From: VAZQ01 sp963739385
Lineage (GTDB): Bacteria > Pseudomonadota > Alphaproteobacteria > Rhizobiales > Xanthobacteraceae
Reading direction: 5' to 3'
Assembly (NCBI GenBank): GCA_963739385.1
Contig: CAVUAI010000067.1
Coordinates: 1-64,000, forward strand
DNA length: 64,000 nt
Shown here: piece after piece, positions 44,492-52,895 of the stretch
Layout: every line of letters starts with the position of its first letter
Position numbering within the stretch: position 1 is the stretch's first letter
Notes under the pieces: model-generated
Told to the model about the DNA's origin: nothing
What the model saw: the letters and a program-made list of their open reading frames with translations, nothing else
Database searches by the model: none
Program-made: the position numbers and the translations under genes

Positions 44492-45898
44492 ATGCTCGAT
44501 GAAAAAGACATGACCGAAGCAGGGACGCCCCTCGCTTTACGCGATGAGGACGGCTCGGTGCGCGAGGACTTTGTCGAGCGTGTCGCGCAGGCAATCGAGA
44601 AGGGCGATGCGGCGACCCTGCGGGAGCTGGTGGGCGACCTGCACGAGGCCGATGCCGGCGATCTGATCGAGGCGCTCGATCCTGAGCTGCGCCCGCGCCT
44701 GATCGAGCTGATGGGGCATGACTTCGACTTCTCGGCCCTGACCCAGGTCGACGACGCGGTGCGCGAGGAGATTCTTGAGGAGTTGCCGTCGGAAGCCGTG
44801 GCCGAAGGCGTGCGCGAGCTCGATTCCGACGATGCAGTGTTCATTCTCGAGGATCTGCCGAAAGACGAGCAGACCGAGATCCTGGAGCAGCTGCCGGCGT
44901 CGGAGCGGGTCACGCTGGCGCGCAGCCTGCTCTATCCGGAGAACTCGGCCGGCCGCATCATGCAGACCGAGTTCATCGCCGTGCCGCCGGCGTGGACGGT
45001 TGGGCAGGTGATCGACCACATGCGCGAGACCGCGGATCTGCCCGAGCGGTTCTGGGAGCTCTATGTCGTCGATCCGGATCGGCGGCTGAAAGGGGCGGTG
45101 GCGCTCGACCGGCTCTTGCGCACCAAGCGGCCGGTGCCGATCGAGCAGCTGGTCGAGGACGAGCTGCGTCCCGTCGAAGTCACCGAGGATCGCGAGGACG
45201 TGGCGCGCACGTTCGAGCGCTACGATCTCGTGTCCGCGCCGGTGGTCGACGAGAGCAACCGGCTCGTTGGGGTGATCACCTTCGACGACATCGTCGACGT
45301 GATCGAGGAGGAGGCCGAGGAGGACATCAAGGCGCTCGGCGGCGTGCGGCGCGAGGAGGAACTGTCCGACCCGGTCTGGGTCATCGCGCGCGGGCGCTTC
45401 AACTGGCTTCTGGTCAACCTCGCCACCGCCTTCCTGGCGTCCTCGGTGCTTGGCCTGTTCGAAGGCGAGCTGCAGAAAATGGTGGCGCTCGCGGTGCTGG
45501 CGCCGATCGTGGCGAGCCAGGGCGGCAACGCCGCGACCCAGACCATGACGGTGGCGGTGCGCGCGCTCGCCACGCGCGAGCTGTCGAGTGCCAATGCCGG
45601 GCGCATCATCGTACGCGAAGTGCTGGTCGGCCTGCTCAACGGCCTCGCCTTTGCGGTCATCACGGGGGTTGCGGCGGCGGCCTGGTTCAAGGTGCCCGAC
45701 CTGGGCGTGGTCATCGGGCTTGCCATGATCGTCAACCTGCTCGCCGCCGCCCTTGGCGGCATCCTGGTGCCGCTCGTGCTCCATCGCTTCGAGGCCGACC
45801 CGGCGGTCTCATCGGGGGTGTTCGTGACCACCGTGACGGACGTGGTCGGGTTCTTTTCGTTCCTCGGCATCGCCACGCTGTGGTTCGGGTTCAAGTAA
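44492..45898 (+). CDS. mgtE: magnesium transporter MgtE
   Basis: The 468-residue protein has the MgtE N-terminal helical domain (LIEALDPELRPRLIELMGHD, DDAVFILEDLPKDEQTEILE), a pair of CBS domains (NSAGRIMQTEFIAVPP; LVSAPVVDESNRLVGVITFD) and five C-terminal membrane helices with APIVASQGGNAATQTMTVAV. It is a gated magnesium channel of the inner membrane, closed by Mg binding to its cytoplasmic domains. ATG at 44492 has GTGAGG seven bases upstream; GTG at 44423 would add 23 residues. Confidence 0.93.
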   Translation: MLDEKDMTEAGTPLALRDEDGSVREDFVERVAQAIEKGDAATLRELVGDLHEADAGDLIEALDPELRPRLIELMGHDFDFSALTQVDDAVREEILEELPSEAVAEGVRELDSDDAVFILEDLPKDEQTEILEQLPASERVTLARSLLYPENSAGRIMQTEFIAVPPAWTVGQVIDHMRETADLPERFWELYVVDPDRRLKGAVALDRLLRTKRPVPIEQLVEDELRPVEVTEDREDVARTFERYDLVSAPVVDESNRLVGVITFDDIVDVIEEEAEEDIKALGGVRREEELSDPVWVIARGRFNWLLVNLATAFLASSVLGLFEGELQKMVALAVLAPIVASQGGNAATQTMTVAVRALATRELSSANAGRIIVREVLVGLLNGLAFAVITGVAAAAWFKVPDLGVVIGLAMIVNLLAAALGGILVPLVLHRFEADPAVSSGVFVTTVTDVVGFFSFLGIATLWFGFK

Positions 45899-46018
45899 GG
45901 ATATCGGCCAATGGCCCGGCGGCCAGCGAACGACTAGGCCATCGGCCGTCCGCCAGAGAACCGCTGCTGCGCTCGCAACCTCTTGGCCAGGCAGAGGGAA
46001 TCACATACGGCTGACGGC

Positions 46019-46390
46019 ATGATGCGGGTGCGACTGAAAGCCGACGGCCGGATCGTCGAGATTCTTCCCGACGGACGCGAGCAGGCGCTGCCGAGCCGGC
46101 TCGATCCTGCCGCTGCGCCGATGATGGCGTCTGAGCACGCGAATGGAGGCGATGCCGCGTCCGCGAACGCCGCGCCCGCCGATGCCGTCTACGCCCGCGG
46201 CATCCGGGCGCGCACCAAGCTCACGCAGGCCGAGTTCGCCGCCCGCATCGGCGTGCCGCTCGAGACGGTGCGCAACTGGGAGCAGGGCAAGCGCTCGCCG
46301 CGCGGACCGGCGCGCGCGCTGCTCAAGGTGATCGACAAGGCGCCCGACGTCGCTTTCGCCGTGCTGCGCACGGCCAAGCCGGAAGCGTAA
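46019..46390 (+). CDS. helix-turn-helix (XRE-type) regulator, 123 aa
   Basis: The C-terminal half is an XRE-type helix-turn-helix: RGIRARTKLTQAEFAARIGV, PLETVRNWEQGKRSPRGPAR, followed by ALLKVIDKAPDVAFAVL, the ending seen in HigA/NadS-like antitoxins. The N-terminus (MMRVRLKADGRIVEILPDGR) is a distinct strand-rich segment. No toxin gene adjoins it. The start is uncertain because no ribosome-binding site is clear. Confidence 0.8.
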   Translation: MMRVRLKADGRIVEILPDGREQALPSRLDPAAAPMMASEHANGGDAASANAAPADAVYARGIRARTKLTQAEFAARIGVPLETVRNWEQGKRSPRGPARALLKVIDKAPDVAFAVLRTAKPEA

Positions 46391-46411
46391 GCAAGCCGGC
46401 ATGGCACGATG

Positions 46412-47237
46412 CTACGCCGGCGCGCGCGCCGAGCGCGGCGGCGCTGCGACCCACATGAGCGCCGCCATGATCGCCAGCGTTGCGAGATAGGCGATGAGCT
46501 GCAGCTCCGTCGGCCGGTCGGTGTAGCCGACGAGGGTGTGCAGCAGGCGGCCGACCACGCCATCCTGCGGCAACCAGGCCGAACTGTCCCACAGCCGGCG
46601 GCCCAGCACGTCGACCAGGCCGGCGGCATCGAGGTACTGCACCGCCTGCGCCGCCATGCCGGCAGCCAGCAATGCAATGAGCACGGTGGTGACGGTGAAA
46701 ATGTGCCGCGTCGGGATGCTGAGCAGTCCGAAATAGGTCAGCGCGCTGAACACCGCGCCGGCGGCGAGCCCAAGCATGCCGCCGACCAACAGGGACGATC
46801 GCCGACGTGCCGCTGGCGACAATCCCGTAGAGGAACAGGACCACCTCCGAGCCTTCGCGCAGCACGGCCAGGCCGACGACCACGGCGAGCGCGGTCATGG
46901 GGCGGCTCCCTGCGGTCACCTCCGCGCCCACCGCGCTCATCTCGGCCGCGATCTCGCGGCCATGACGCGCCATCCACGCGTTGTGCCACATCAGCATCAC
47001 CACGGCGGTGCCGAGCACGCAGGCGTTGAGCAGCTCCTGACCGGATCCTTCGAACGCATTGGCGATCGCCTCCGCGAACAAGGCCATGATGCCGGCGCCG
47101 AGCACGCCGGCGAGCCCGCCGGCTGCGACCCAGCGTCCGCGGCCAGGCACGCCGCGGGTCGCAGCCAGCACGATGCCGATGATGAGACCGGCTTCGATCA
47201 CTTCGCGGAAGACAATGACGAGGGCGCCGAGCATCAC
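46412..47237 (-). pseudogene. FTR1-family iron permease, frameshifted
   Basis: The first frame contains both FTR1 signature motifs, REVIEAGLIIGIV near residue 11 and REGSEVVLFLYGIVASGTSA near 130. Near 46803 the frame changes: the expected continuation SLLVGGMLGLAAGAVFSALT, then HIFTVTTVLIALLAAGMAAQ and the final helices, lies in another frame and ends at 46412. A one-base indel explains it. FTR1 moves ferric iron across the inner membrane, usually with a periplasmic cupredoxin or EfeO-like partner, whose gene is next and is also frameshifted. Confidence 0.85.
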
Positions 47238-47238
47238 G

Positions 47239-47564
47239 CTATTCCGCGATCACGACGCCTTTGGCGGTGTCCGCGTGGAACTCGCCGATGAACTCGTAGC
47301 GGCCGGGCTCGAGCGGGCCGATGCGCACGAGGCCCTTGGACTTGCCCGGAATGACCTTCTCGACCTTGAGCGCGGTGCTGTCGAATTCCTCGGGCGTCGC
47401 ATCCTCGTTGGTGACGAAGATCGAAACCCGCTTGCCGGCAGGCACGCGGATCTCCTCCGGCTCGAATTTGTGGTTGCGGATGACGAGATTGAGCTCTTGC
47501 GCAACGCCGCGGCAGCCGGCAACACGAGCACCGCCAGCACGATCGCAAGGAGGAGTGCGCGCAT
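47239..47564 (-). pseudogene. periplasmic cupredoxin-like partner of FTR1, frameshifted
   Basis: The start ATG 47564 (AGGAAC before it) opens a signal peptide (ALLLAIVLAVLVLPAAAAL). About 20 codons in, the continuing domain is one base out of frame: QELNLVIRNHKFEPEEIRVP, AGKRVSIFVTNEDATPEEFD, and finally YEFIGEFHADTAKGVVIAE. This is an EfeO-type cupredoxin. Missing one G in TTGCGCAAGAG near 47507 would explain the shift. Its stop is one base from the FTR1 start, so the two form an operon. Confidence 0.8.
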
Positions 47565-47747
47565 CAGGTTCCTGGCCAATAACGCCCCATCACGATATGA
47601 AAGGTTTCGAACGCGATGACGCAAGGGCATCGCAGTAGTCTTGAGTTATTCTAATTTCGCGGCAATGCGGTCAACGGCCTGGGCGCGCAAGCGTGCGGAC
47701 GGCGCATGACCTGCCGTTGATCGGACAACCCACCGCAGGAGAAGGCA

Positions 47748-48581
47748 ATGAATGTGGTCGAAGCCAACGGCGCCACGATTCCCGCCATCGGGCTCGGCAC
47801 CATGACGCTCACGGGCTCCGTCTGTGTCGAGGCGGTGAAAACCGCGCTGCGGCTGGGATATCGGCATGTCGACACCGCCGAGCGCTACGGCAACGAAGCG
47901 GAGGTGGGGGAGGGGCTGCAGCAGGGGCTGCGCGCCGCCGGCCTCGCGCGCGAGGAGGTCTTCGTCACGACCAAGGTCTATCACGACAAGCTCGCTGCCG
48001 CCGATTTCCAGCGCTCGTTCGATGAAAGCCTGGCGAAGCTCAAGCTCCCTTGGGTGGACCTCCTTCTCATTCACTGGCCGAACCCGAACGTACCGCTGGC
48101 GGAGACCCTCGGCGTTCTTTGCAAGGCCAGGCGCGACGGCAGAGCCAGGCATGTCGGAGTGGCGAACTTTACCACGACACTTCTGCAACAGGCGGTCGAG
48201 CTCGCGAGCGAACCGCTGGTGACGAACCAGATCGAGGTGCATCCCTTTCTCGACCAGGACAAGGTCATCGCCGCCTGCGACCGTTACGGCCTGGCCGTAA
48301 CGGCCTACTGCCCGATCGCCCGCGGCAAGGTACCCGGCAACGAGGTGCTCGAGCGCATCGGCAAGGCGCACGGCAAAAGCTCGTCGCAAATCGCGTTGCG
48401 CTATCTCGTGCAGCGGGGGATCGTGCCGATTCCGCGCACGGCCAATCCGGACCATCTGGCCGCCAATCTCGCGGTCTTCGATTTCGACTTGAGCGATGCC
48501 GAGATGGCCGAGATCGGCAAGCTCAAGCAGCCTGGCGGGCGCGTGGTCAACCCGCCGCACGCGCCCAAATGGGACAACTGA
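47748..48581 (+). CDS. aldo/keto reductase, 277 aa
   Basis: The protein has the AKR tetrad: GYRHVDTAERYGNEAEVGEG with the aspartate and tyrosine, FVTTKVYHDKL with the lysine, and LLIHWPNPNVPLAETL with the histidine. The NADPH-binding end reads VPIPRTANPDHLAANLAVFD. It is a soluble NADPH-dependent reductase of small aldehydes or ketones, similar to 2,5-diketo-D-gluconate reductases, but the substrate is not clear. AGGAGAAGG precedes the ATG. A paralogue lies at 49119-49961. Confidence 0.9.
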   Translation: MNVVEANGATIPAIGLGTMTLTGSVCVEAVKTALRLGYRHVDTAERYGNEAEVGEGLQQGLRAAGLAREEVFVTTKVYHDKLAAADFQRSFDESLAKLKLPWVDLLLIHWPNPNVPLAETLGVLCKARRDGRARHVGVANFTTTLLQQAVELASEPLVTNQIEVHPFLDQDKVIAACDRYGLAVTAYCPIARGKVPGNEVLERIGKAHGKSSSQIALRYLVQRGIVPIPRTANPDHLAANLAVFDFDLSDAEMAEIGKLKQPGGRVVNPPHAPKWDN

Positions 48582-48628
48582 GGACGGTCAGGCGGACGCA
48601 TCGGCGCCGGTTACGAACGAGGCTCGTC

Positions 48629-49108
48629 ATGGCGAAAGCAGTCCTGATGGCATGCGTCGCGTTGCTGCTTGCTGCAAGCACAAGCGGGGCGGAGAAGCTC
48701 GCGGCGGAGGATTCCTCCGCGGTACAGTCCTGCATCAAGTCGGCGGGCAACGACCGCGACCAGCTCGAGCGCTGCATCGGCGTCGTCGCCAATCCCTGCG
48801 CCGACAAACCGGACGCGCAATCGACCGCGGACCAGGTGGCCTGCGCCGCCCGCGAACGGGCGGTGTGGGACGACATTCTCAACGAGACCTTCCGCCGCCT
48901 GCGCGACGGGCTCGATACCAGGCAGAAGCGCAGGCTGCGCGACATGCAGCGCGCGTGGATCGAATCGCGCGACCGCACCTGCGACTTCTATTGGGACTTC
49001 TATCAGGGCACGATGGCCTCGCCCATGGGCGCATTCTGCTACAACCGCGAGACTGCACGCCGGGCGCTGTTCCTGCTCGCCTTCCTCGATAGTGCCAAGG
49101 GCAGGTAA
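48629..49108 (+). CDS. LprI-like (DUF1311) secreted protein, 159 aa
   Basis: After a signal peptide (LMACVALLLAASTSGAE) the mature protein has six cysteines in the DUF1311/LprI pattern: VQSCIKSAGNDRDQLERCIG, VANPCADKP, VACAARERAVWDDILN, MQRAWIESRDRTCDFYWDFY and FCYNRETARRALFLL. Proteins of this family include lysozyme inhibitors. ACGAGG is seven bases before the ATG. It sits between two aldo/keto reductase genes with short gaps, which looks like an operon, although the functional link is unclear. Confidence 0.8.
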   Translation: MAKAVLMACVALLLAASTSGAEKLAAEDSSAVQSCIKSAGNDRDQLERCIGVVANPCADKPDAQSTADQVACAARERAVWDDILNETFRRLRDGLDTRQKRRLRDMQRAWIESRDRTCDFYWDFYQGTMASPMGAFCYNRETARRALFLLAFLDSAKGR

Positions 49109-49118
49109 GGCGGCGTCG

Positions 49119-49961
49119 ATGGTCGCTACGGCCGGCGCTCACGCCGTCAACGCGCACGGCGCACGCATCCCGCTGATCGGGCTTGGCACCTGGGAGCTGC
49201 GCGGTCGCACATGTGCGCGCATGGTGGAGCAGGCGCTGGCGCTCGGCTACCGTCATCTCGATACCGCCGCACTCTACGACAACGAGCGTGAGGTGGGCGA
49301 AGGGCTGCGCGCGTCCGGCGTCGATCGTGACGCCGTGTTCGTCACCACGAAAGTGTGGCCCTCCGACTTTGCGCCGCGCGACCTCGAGCGCTCGGCCAAT
49401 GACAGCCTGCAGCGGTTGGGACTGCGGCAGGTCGACCTGCTGCTGCTGCACTGGCCCAATCCCCGCATCCCGCTCAGCGCGACCCTCGGCGCGCTCTGCA
49501 AGGTCAAGCGCCTGGGGCTTGCGCGCCACATCGGCGTGTCCAATTTCACCGTGGCCATGATCGATGAGGCCGTGAAGCTCGCGACGGAGCCGCTGGTTTG
49601 CAATCAGATCGAGGTGCACCCGTTTCTCGACCAGTCGAAGGTGGTTGCGGCTTGCCGGCGGCATGGCATGGCGGTCGTGGCCTACAGCCCGGTGGCGCGC
49701 GGCGGCGTGACAAAGGACAAGGTGCTGGCGCGCATCGGCCGGACGCACGGCAAGACGGCGGCGCAGGTGAGCTTGCGCTTCCTCGTACAGCAGGACATCG
49801 TGGTGATCCCGCGCACCAGCCGGAGCGAGCGGCTGGCCGAAAATCTTGCGATCTTCGATTTCGGGCTCTCCCCCGCCGACATGTCGGACATCGCGCAACT
49901 CGCACGCCGCAACGGACGCGTCGTCGACTACGCCTATTCGGGATCGCCCAAATGGGATTGA
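49119..49961 (+). CDS. aldo/keto reductase, 280 aa
   Basis: It has the same architecture as the gene at 47748: ALGYRHLDTAALYDNEREVG, FVTTKVWPSDF, LLLLHWPNPRIPLSATL, GVSNFTVAMIDEAVKLA and VVIPRTSRSERLAENLAIFD. The two are clear paralogues, probably from duplication around the LprI-like gene. It starts 10 bases after that gene's stop and overlaps the next gene by one base (TGATG), so the run 48629-50788 is likely co-transcribed. Confidence 0.9.
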   Translation: MVATAGAHAVNAHGARIPLIGLGTWELRGRTCARMVEQALALGYRHLDTAALYDNEREVGEGLRASGVDRDAVFVTTKVWPSDFAPRDLERSANDSLQRLGLRQVDLLLLHWPNPRIPLSATLGALCKVKRLGLARHIGVSNFTVAMIDEAVKLATEPLVCNQIEVHPFLDQSKVVAACRRHGMAVVAYSPVARGGVTKDKVLARIGRTHGKTAAQVSLRFLVQQDIVVIPRTSRSERLAENLAIFDFGLSPADMSDIAQLARRNGRVVDYAYSGSPKWD

Positions 49962-50788
49962 TGCGAATGCCATCGGCAGTTGGTCGCCACCTGGCGACGC
50001 TTGCGATGCTGGCGGCCGGCGCGCCGACCGCAACGCTTGACGTGATGACCTCGGCCTCGGCACAGACGGCGCCTTCCGGCCCGGTCGCGCGCGCGCCGCT
50101 TCCGCGCCCGAAACCGGGCGGGCCGCTCGACCCGCCGCCGGATCGCGCCGTACCCGCGGACAATTCCGGAAATGTCGCCGCTGTCGCGGGTCAACTTCCC
50201 TCCGGGTTTCGCGACGTCGCCAGAGCCTCCGGCGAGCCGCAGGTCCCGGGACTCAACATCGTCTACCTGCAGCCCCTTGGAGATCCTGCCCACGCCAATC
50301 CGTGGCGGAACATCATCGTCCATCAGACCGAAGGGCCCGCGGGCTCGGCCAGGAGCATGGCGCTGGCGCAGGCGAAAAACCCCACCAAGCGTGGGGTGAC
50401 CATCTGGGTGGAGACCGACGGCACGGTCTACTGGTCGACCGCCGAGACAGCGATCCCGACCCATGGCGACGGCGCCAACCGCAACGACAACAAATATGTC
50501 GACAATTCGAAGACCTACCGCAACGTGATCAGGACCAACTCGATCGGCGTCGAATTTGTCGGCAACTTTCCCGACGTCGCCAGACCGCCGACGCGCGAGC
50601 AGGAGCAAGCCTGGTTGATGCTGGTGCGTTTCTTGCAGGAGCGCTACGACATCCCGGCCGAAAACATCTACGCGCACAATTGGATCGACTTCAAGGATCG
50701 CCGCTACTGCGAGGGATGCGAGCTGGCGACATTGGCGCGCAGGCTTGGCTATTCTCCAACGGGCCGGGCGGCGAAGGGGTCCGAGTGA
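49961..50788 (+). CDS. N-acetylmuramoyl-L-alanine amidase family protein, 275 aa
   Basis: A hydrophobic N-terminus with a signal-like TLAMLAAGAPTATLDV and a proline-rich linker (PLPRPKPGGPLDPPPDR) precede an amidase_2-type domain: NPWRNIIVHQTEGPAGSARS carries the first zinc-binding histidine, TAIPTHGDGANRNDNKY follows, then NSIGVEFVGNFPDV with the glutamate and IYAHNWIDFKDRRYCEGCEL with the second histidine. It probably cleaves peptidoglycan stems in the periplasm. Confidence 0.82.
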   Translation: MRMPSAVGRHLATLAMLAAGAPTATLDVMTSASAQTAPSGPVARAPLPRPKPGGPLDPPPDRAVPADNSGNVAAVAGQLPSGFRDVARASGEPQVPGLNIVYLQPLGDPAHANPWRNIIVHQTEGPAGSARSMALAQAKNPTKRGVTIWVETDGTVYWSTAETAIPTHGDGANRNDNKYVDNSKTYRNVIRTNSIGVEFVGNFPDVARPPTREQEQAWLMLVRFLQERYDIPAENIYAHNWIDFKDRRYCEGCELATLARRLGYSPTGRAAKGSE

Positions 50789-50831
50789 GGAGTGATGCCA
50801 TGTGCGGCCCTGCCCGGCAACAAGGTCACTC

Positions 50832-51572
50832 GTGAATTCGAGCAGAACCGACGCCGCGCTCGTTCTGTTCTCCGGCGGGCAGGATTCTACGGTTTGCCTC
50901 GCCTGGGCGCTCGATCGCTTCGCGCGCGTCGAGACCGTCGGTTTCGATTACGGCCAACGCCACAGCGCCGAGCTCGAAGCGCGCCGGCACGTGCGCGCGC
51001 ACATGGCCGCGTTGCGCCCGGCATGGGCGGAGCGGCTGGGCGAGGACCATCTGGTGCGCCTCGACGCGCTCGCCGCCATCTCGGAGACCGCGCTTACGCG
51101 TGACGTCGCCATCGAGATCGGCGAGAGCGGGCTGCCGACGACATTTGTTCCCGGCCGCAATCTCGTGTTCTTCACCTTTGCCGGGGCGCTCGCCTACCGG
51201 CGGGGGCTCGAGCACCTGGTCGCGGGCATGTGCGAGACCGATTTCTCCGGCTATCCCGACTGCCGCGACGACACCATCAAGGCCATGCAGCTCGCGCTCA
51301 ATCTCGGGATGGAACGCCGGTTCGTGATCCATACGCCGCTGATGTGGCTCGACAAGGCGTCGGTGTTCGCGCTCGGGCACGAGATCGGCGGGGACGCGTT
51401 GCTCGACGTGCTGGTCGAGGACACCCACACCTGCTATCTCGGCGACCGTTCGCGGCGGCACGACTGGGGCTATGGCTGCGGCGAATGCCCGGCCTGCCGA
51501 TTGCGGGCGCGGGGCTTCGCCATCTGGAAATCTCAACGAACGCCCGGATCAGGGGGACCGTCCCAACGATGA
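50832..51572 (+). CDS. queC: 7-cyano-7-deazaguanine synthase QueC
   Basis: The protein has the PP-loop ATPase motif LVLFSGGQDSTVCLAWAL near the start, FVPGRNLVFFTFAGALAY, CETDFSGYPDCRDDTIKAMQ and a C-terminal zinc site (CYLGDRSRRHDWGYGCGECP, ACRLRARGF). QueC converts 7-carboxy-7-deazaguanine to preQ0 with ATP and ammonia on the path to queuosine. The GTG at 50832 was chosen because the PP-loop starts close behind it. Its stop overlaps the next start (ATGA). Confidence 0.93.
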   Translation: MNSSRTDAALVLFSGGQDSTVCLAWALDRFARVETVGFDYGQRHSAELEARRHVRAHMAALRPAWAERLGEDHLVRLDALAAISETALTRDVAIEIGESGLPTTFVPGRNLVFFTFAGALAYRRGLEHLVAGMCETDFSGYPDCRDDTIKAMQLALNLGMERRFVIHTPLMWLDKASVFALGHEIGGDALLDVLVEDTHTCYLGDRSRRHDWGYGCGECPACRLRARGFAIWKSQRTPGSGGPSQR

Positions 51573-52135
51573 TGACGACCGAGGCCAGACGGCGGGGCGA
51601 GGGGATCGTGTTCCTCCTGCTGTTCGCCCTCACCATCCCGGCGGCGAACTGGCTGATCGGGCATGCGGGCACGGTGTGCCGGCCGCCCGGACCTTGCCTG
51701 GTGCCGGTGGCGCCCGGGCTGATGGCGCCCTCGGGTGTGATGATGGCCGGCATTGCGCTGGTGTTGCGCGATCTGGTGCAGCGCCGGCTCGGCGTCGCCG
51801 CGGCGACGCTGGCGGTTCTCGGCGGTGCCGCGCTGTCCGCCTTGCTCGCTCCGCCGGCGCTCGTGCTGGCATCGGCGATGGCGTTCCTCCTCTCGGAATT
51901 CGCCGATCTCGGTGTCTATACCCCGCTCGCGCGGCGCGGACTGGTCACCGCAGTGGTCGCCTCGGGCGTCGTGGGGCTGGTTGTGGATTCGATTGTGTTT
52001 CTGTGGCTCGCTTTCGGCTCGCTCGAATTCCTGCTCGGACAGGTCGTCGGCAAGGCGTGGATGGTGCTGCTGTCGATCCCGTTCGTGGCCTGGCTGCGCC
52101 GGCGCGACGAACGCCTGGGCGTGGCCCCGGTGTAG
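51569..52135 (+). CDS. VUT-family membrane protein, putative queuosine precursor transporter
   Basis: The 188-residue protein has six hydrophobic segments (GIVFLLLFALTIPAANWLIG; SGVMMAGIALVLRDLVQRRL; AMAFLLSEFADLGVYTPLAR; VVASGVVGLVVDSIVFLWLA). The sequence resembles the VUT/YhhQ family, members of which import preQ0 or preQ1. Translational coupling to queC (ATGA overlap) supports that role: making and importing the same precursor. The identification is by pattern and context. Confidence 0.8.
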   Translation: MMTTEARRRGEGIVFLLLFALTIPAANWLIGHAGTVCRPPGPCLVPVAPGLMAPSGVMMAGIALVLRDLVQRRLGVAAATLAVLGGAALSALLAPPALVLASAMAFLLSEFADLGVYTPLARRGLVTAVVASGVVGLVVDSIVFLWLAFGSLEFLLGQVVGKAWMVLLSIPFVAWLRRRDERLGVAPV

Positions 52136-52174
52136 TCGGGGCATGCATTCGGGCGGTTGCGAAAGAGGTTGGCA

Positions 52175-52870
52175 ATGAGTGCGGCCGTTTACGAGACGCT
52201 GCGCGGCATCACCACCGCGACCATCACCACCATGCTGCTGAAAAAGGGTATCCGGCGTTGCTGGATGACCGGGCCGCAGCCGCTCGTTCCCGGCGGCCCG
52301 CGTCTGGTCGGCCCCGCTTTCACGCTGCGCTTCGTGCCAGTGCGCGAGGATCTGGCGACCCCCGAAAGCTGGGCCAAACCGGTTTCCACCCGTGGTGCGA
52401 TCGAGGAAATGCCGGCGGGATGCATCGCAGTCGCCGATGCCATGGGTGTAACCTCGGCCGGCATTTTCGGCGATATCCTGACGATGCGCATGATGAAGCG
52501 TGAGGTCACCGCGCTCGTCACCGACGGCGCGGTCCGCGACAAGACCGGCGTGCTAGCCTCCAGGCTGCCGGTCTGGTGCGCGGGAGCTGCCGCGCCGGCG
52601 TCGGTCAACGGGCTCACATTCGTCGGCTGGCAGGAGCCGATCGCTTGCGGCGGCTGCGCGATCTTCCCCGGCGACGTCATCGTCTGCGACGACGACGGCG
52701 CCGTGGTGATCCCGCAGAACCTGGTCACTTTCGTCGCGGAGGAAGGCGCGGAGCACGAGCGCATGGAAACGTGGATCGTCGGCGAGGTCGAGCGCGGTGC
52801 GAAGCTTCCGGGCCTCTACCCCATGAACGACGAGACCAAGGCGCGCTATCAGGCTTGGAAGAAGAAGTAG
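52175..52870 (+). CDS. RraA-family protein
   Basis: The 231-residue protein has TTATITTMLLKKGIRRCWMT, VGPAFTLRFVPVREDL, ADAMGVTSAGIFGDILTMR, VTDGAVRDKTGVLASRLPVW and ACGGCAIFPGDVIVCDDDGA. This is the RraA/HMG-aldolase fold with its glycine-rich D-G-x-x-R-D active-site loop. Many members are 4-hydroxy-4-methyl-2-oxoglutarate aldolases or oxaloacetate decarboxylases rather than RNase E inhibitors. AGAGG lies nine bases before the ATG. Confidence 0.85.
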   Translation: MSAAVYETLRGITTATITTMLLKKGIRRCWMTGPQPLVPGGPRLVGPAFTLRFVPVREDLATPESWAKPVSTRGAIEEMPAGCIAVADAMGVTSAGIFGDILTMRMMKREVTALVTDGAVRDKTGVLASRLPVWCAGAAAPASVNGLTFVGWQEPIACGGCAIFPGDVIVCDDDGAVVIPQNLVTFVAEEGAEHERMETWIVGEVERGAKLPGLYPMNDETKARYQAWKKK

Positions 52871-52895
52871 CGAGTGATCCATCCCGGGTGGGCGC

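Noticed and set aside
46323..47237. 304-codon version of the FTR1 gene
   Set aside because: After about residue 147 its translation is arginine-rich nonsense; the correct FTR1 C-terminus is in another frame, so the longer frame is an artefact of the shift.
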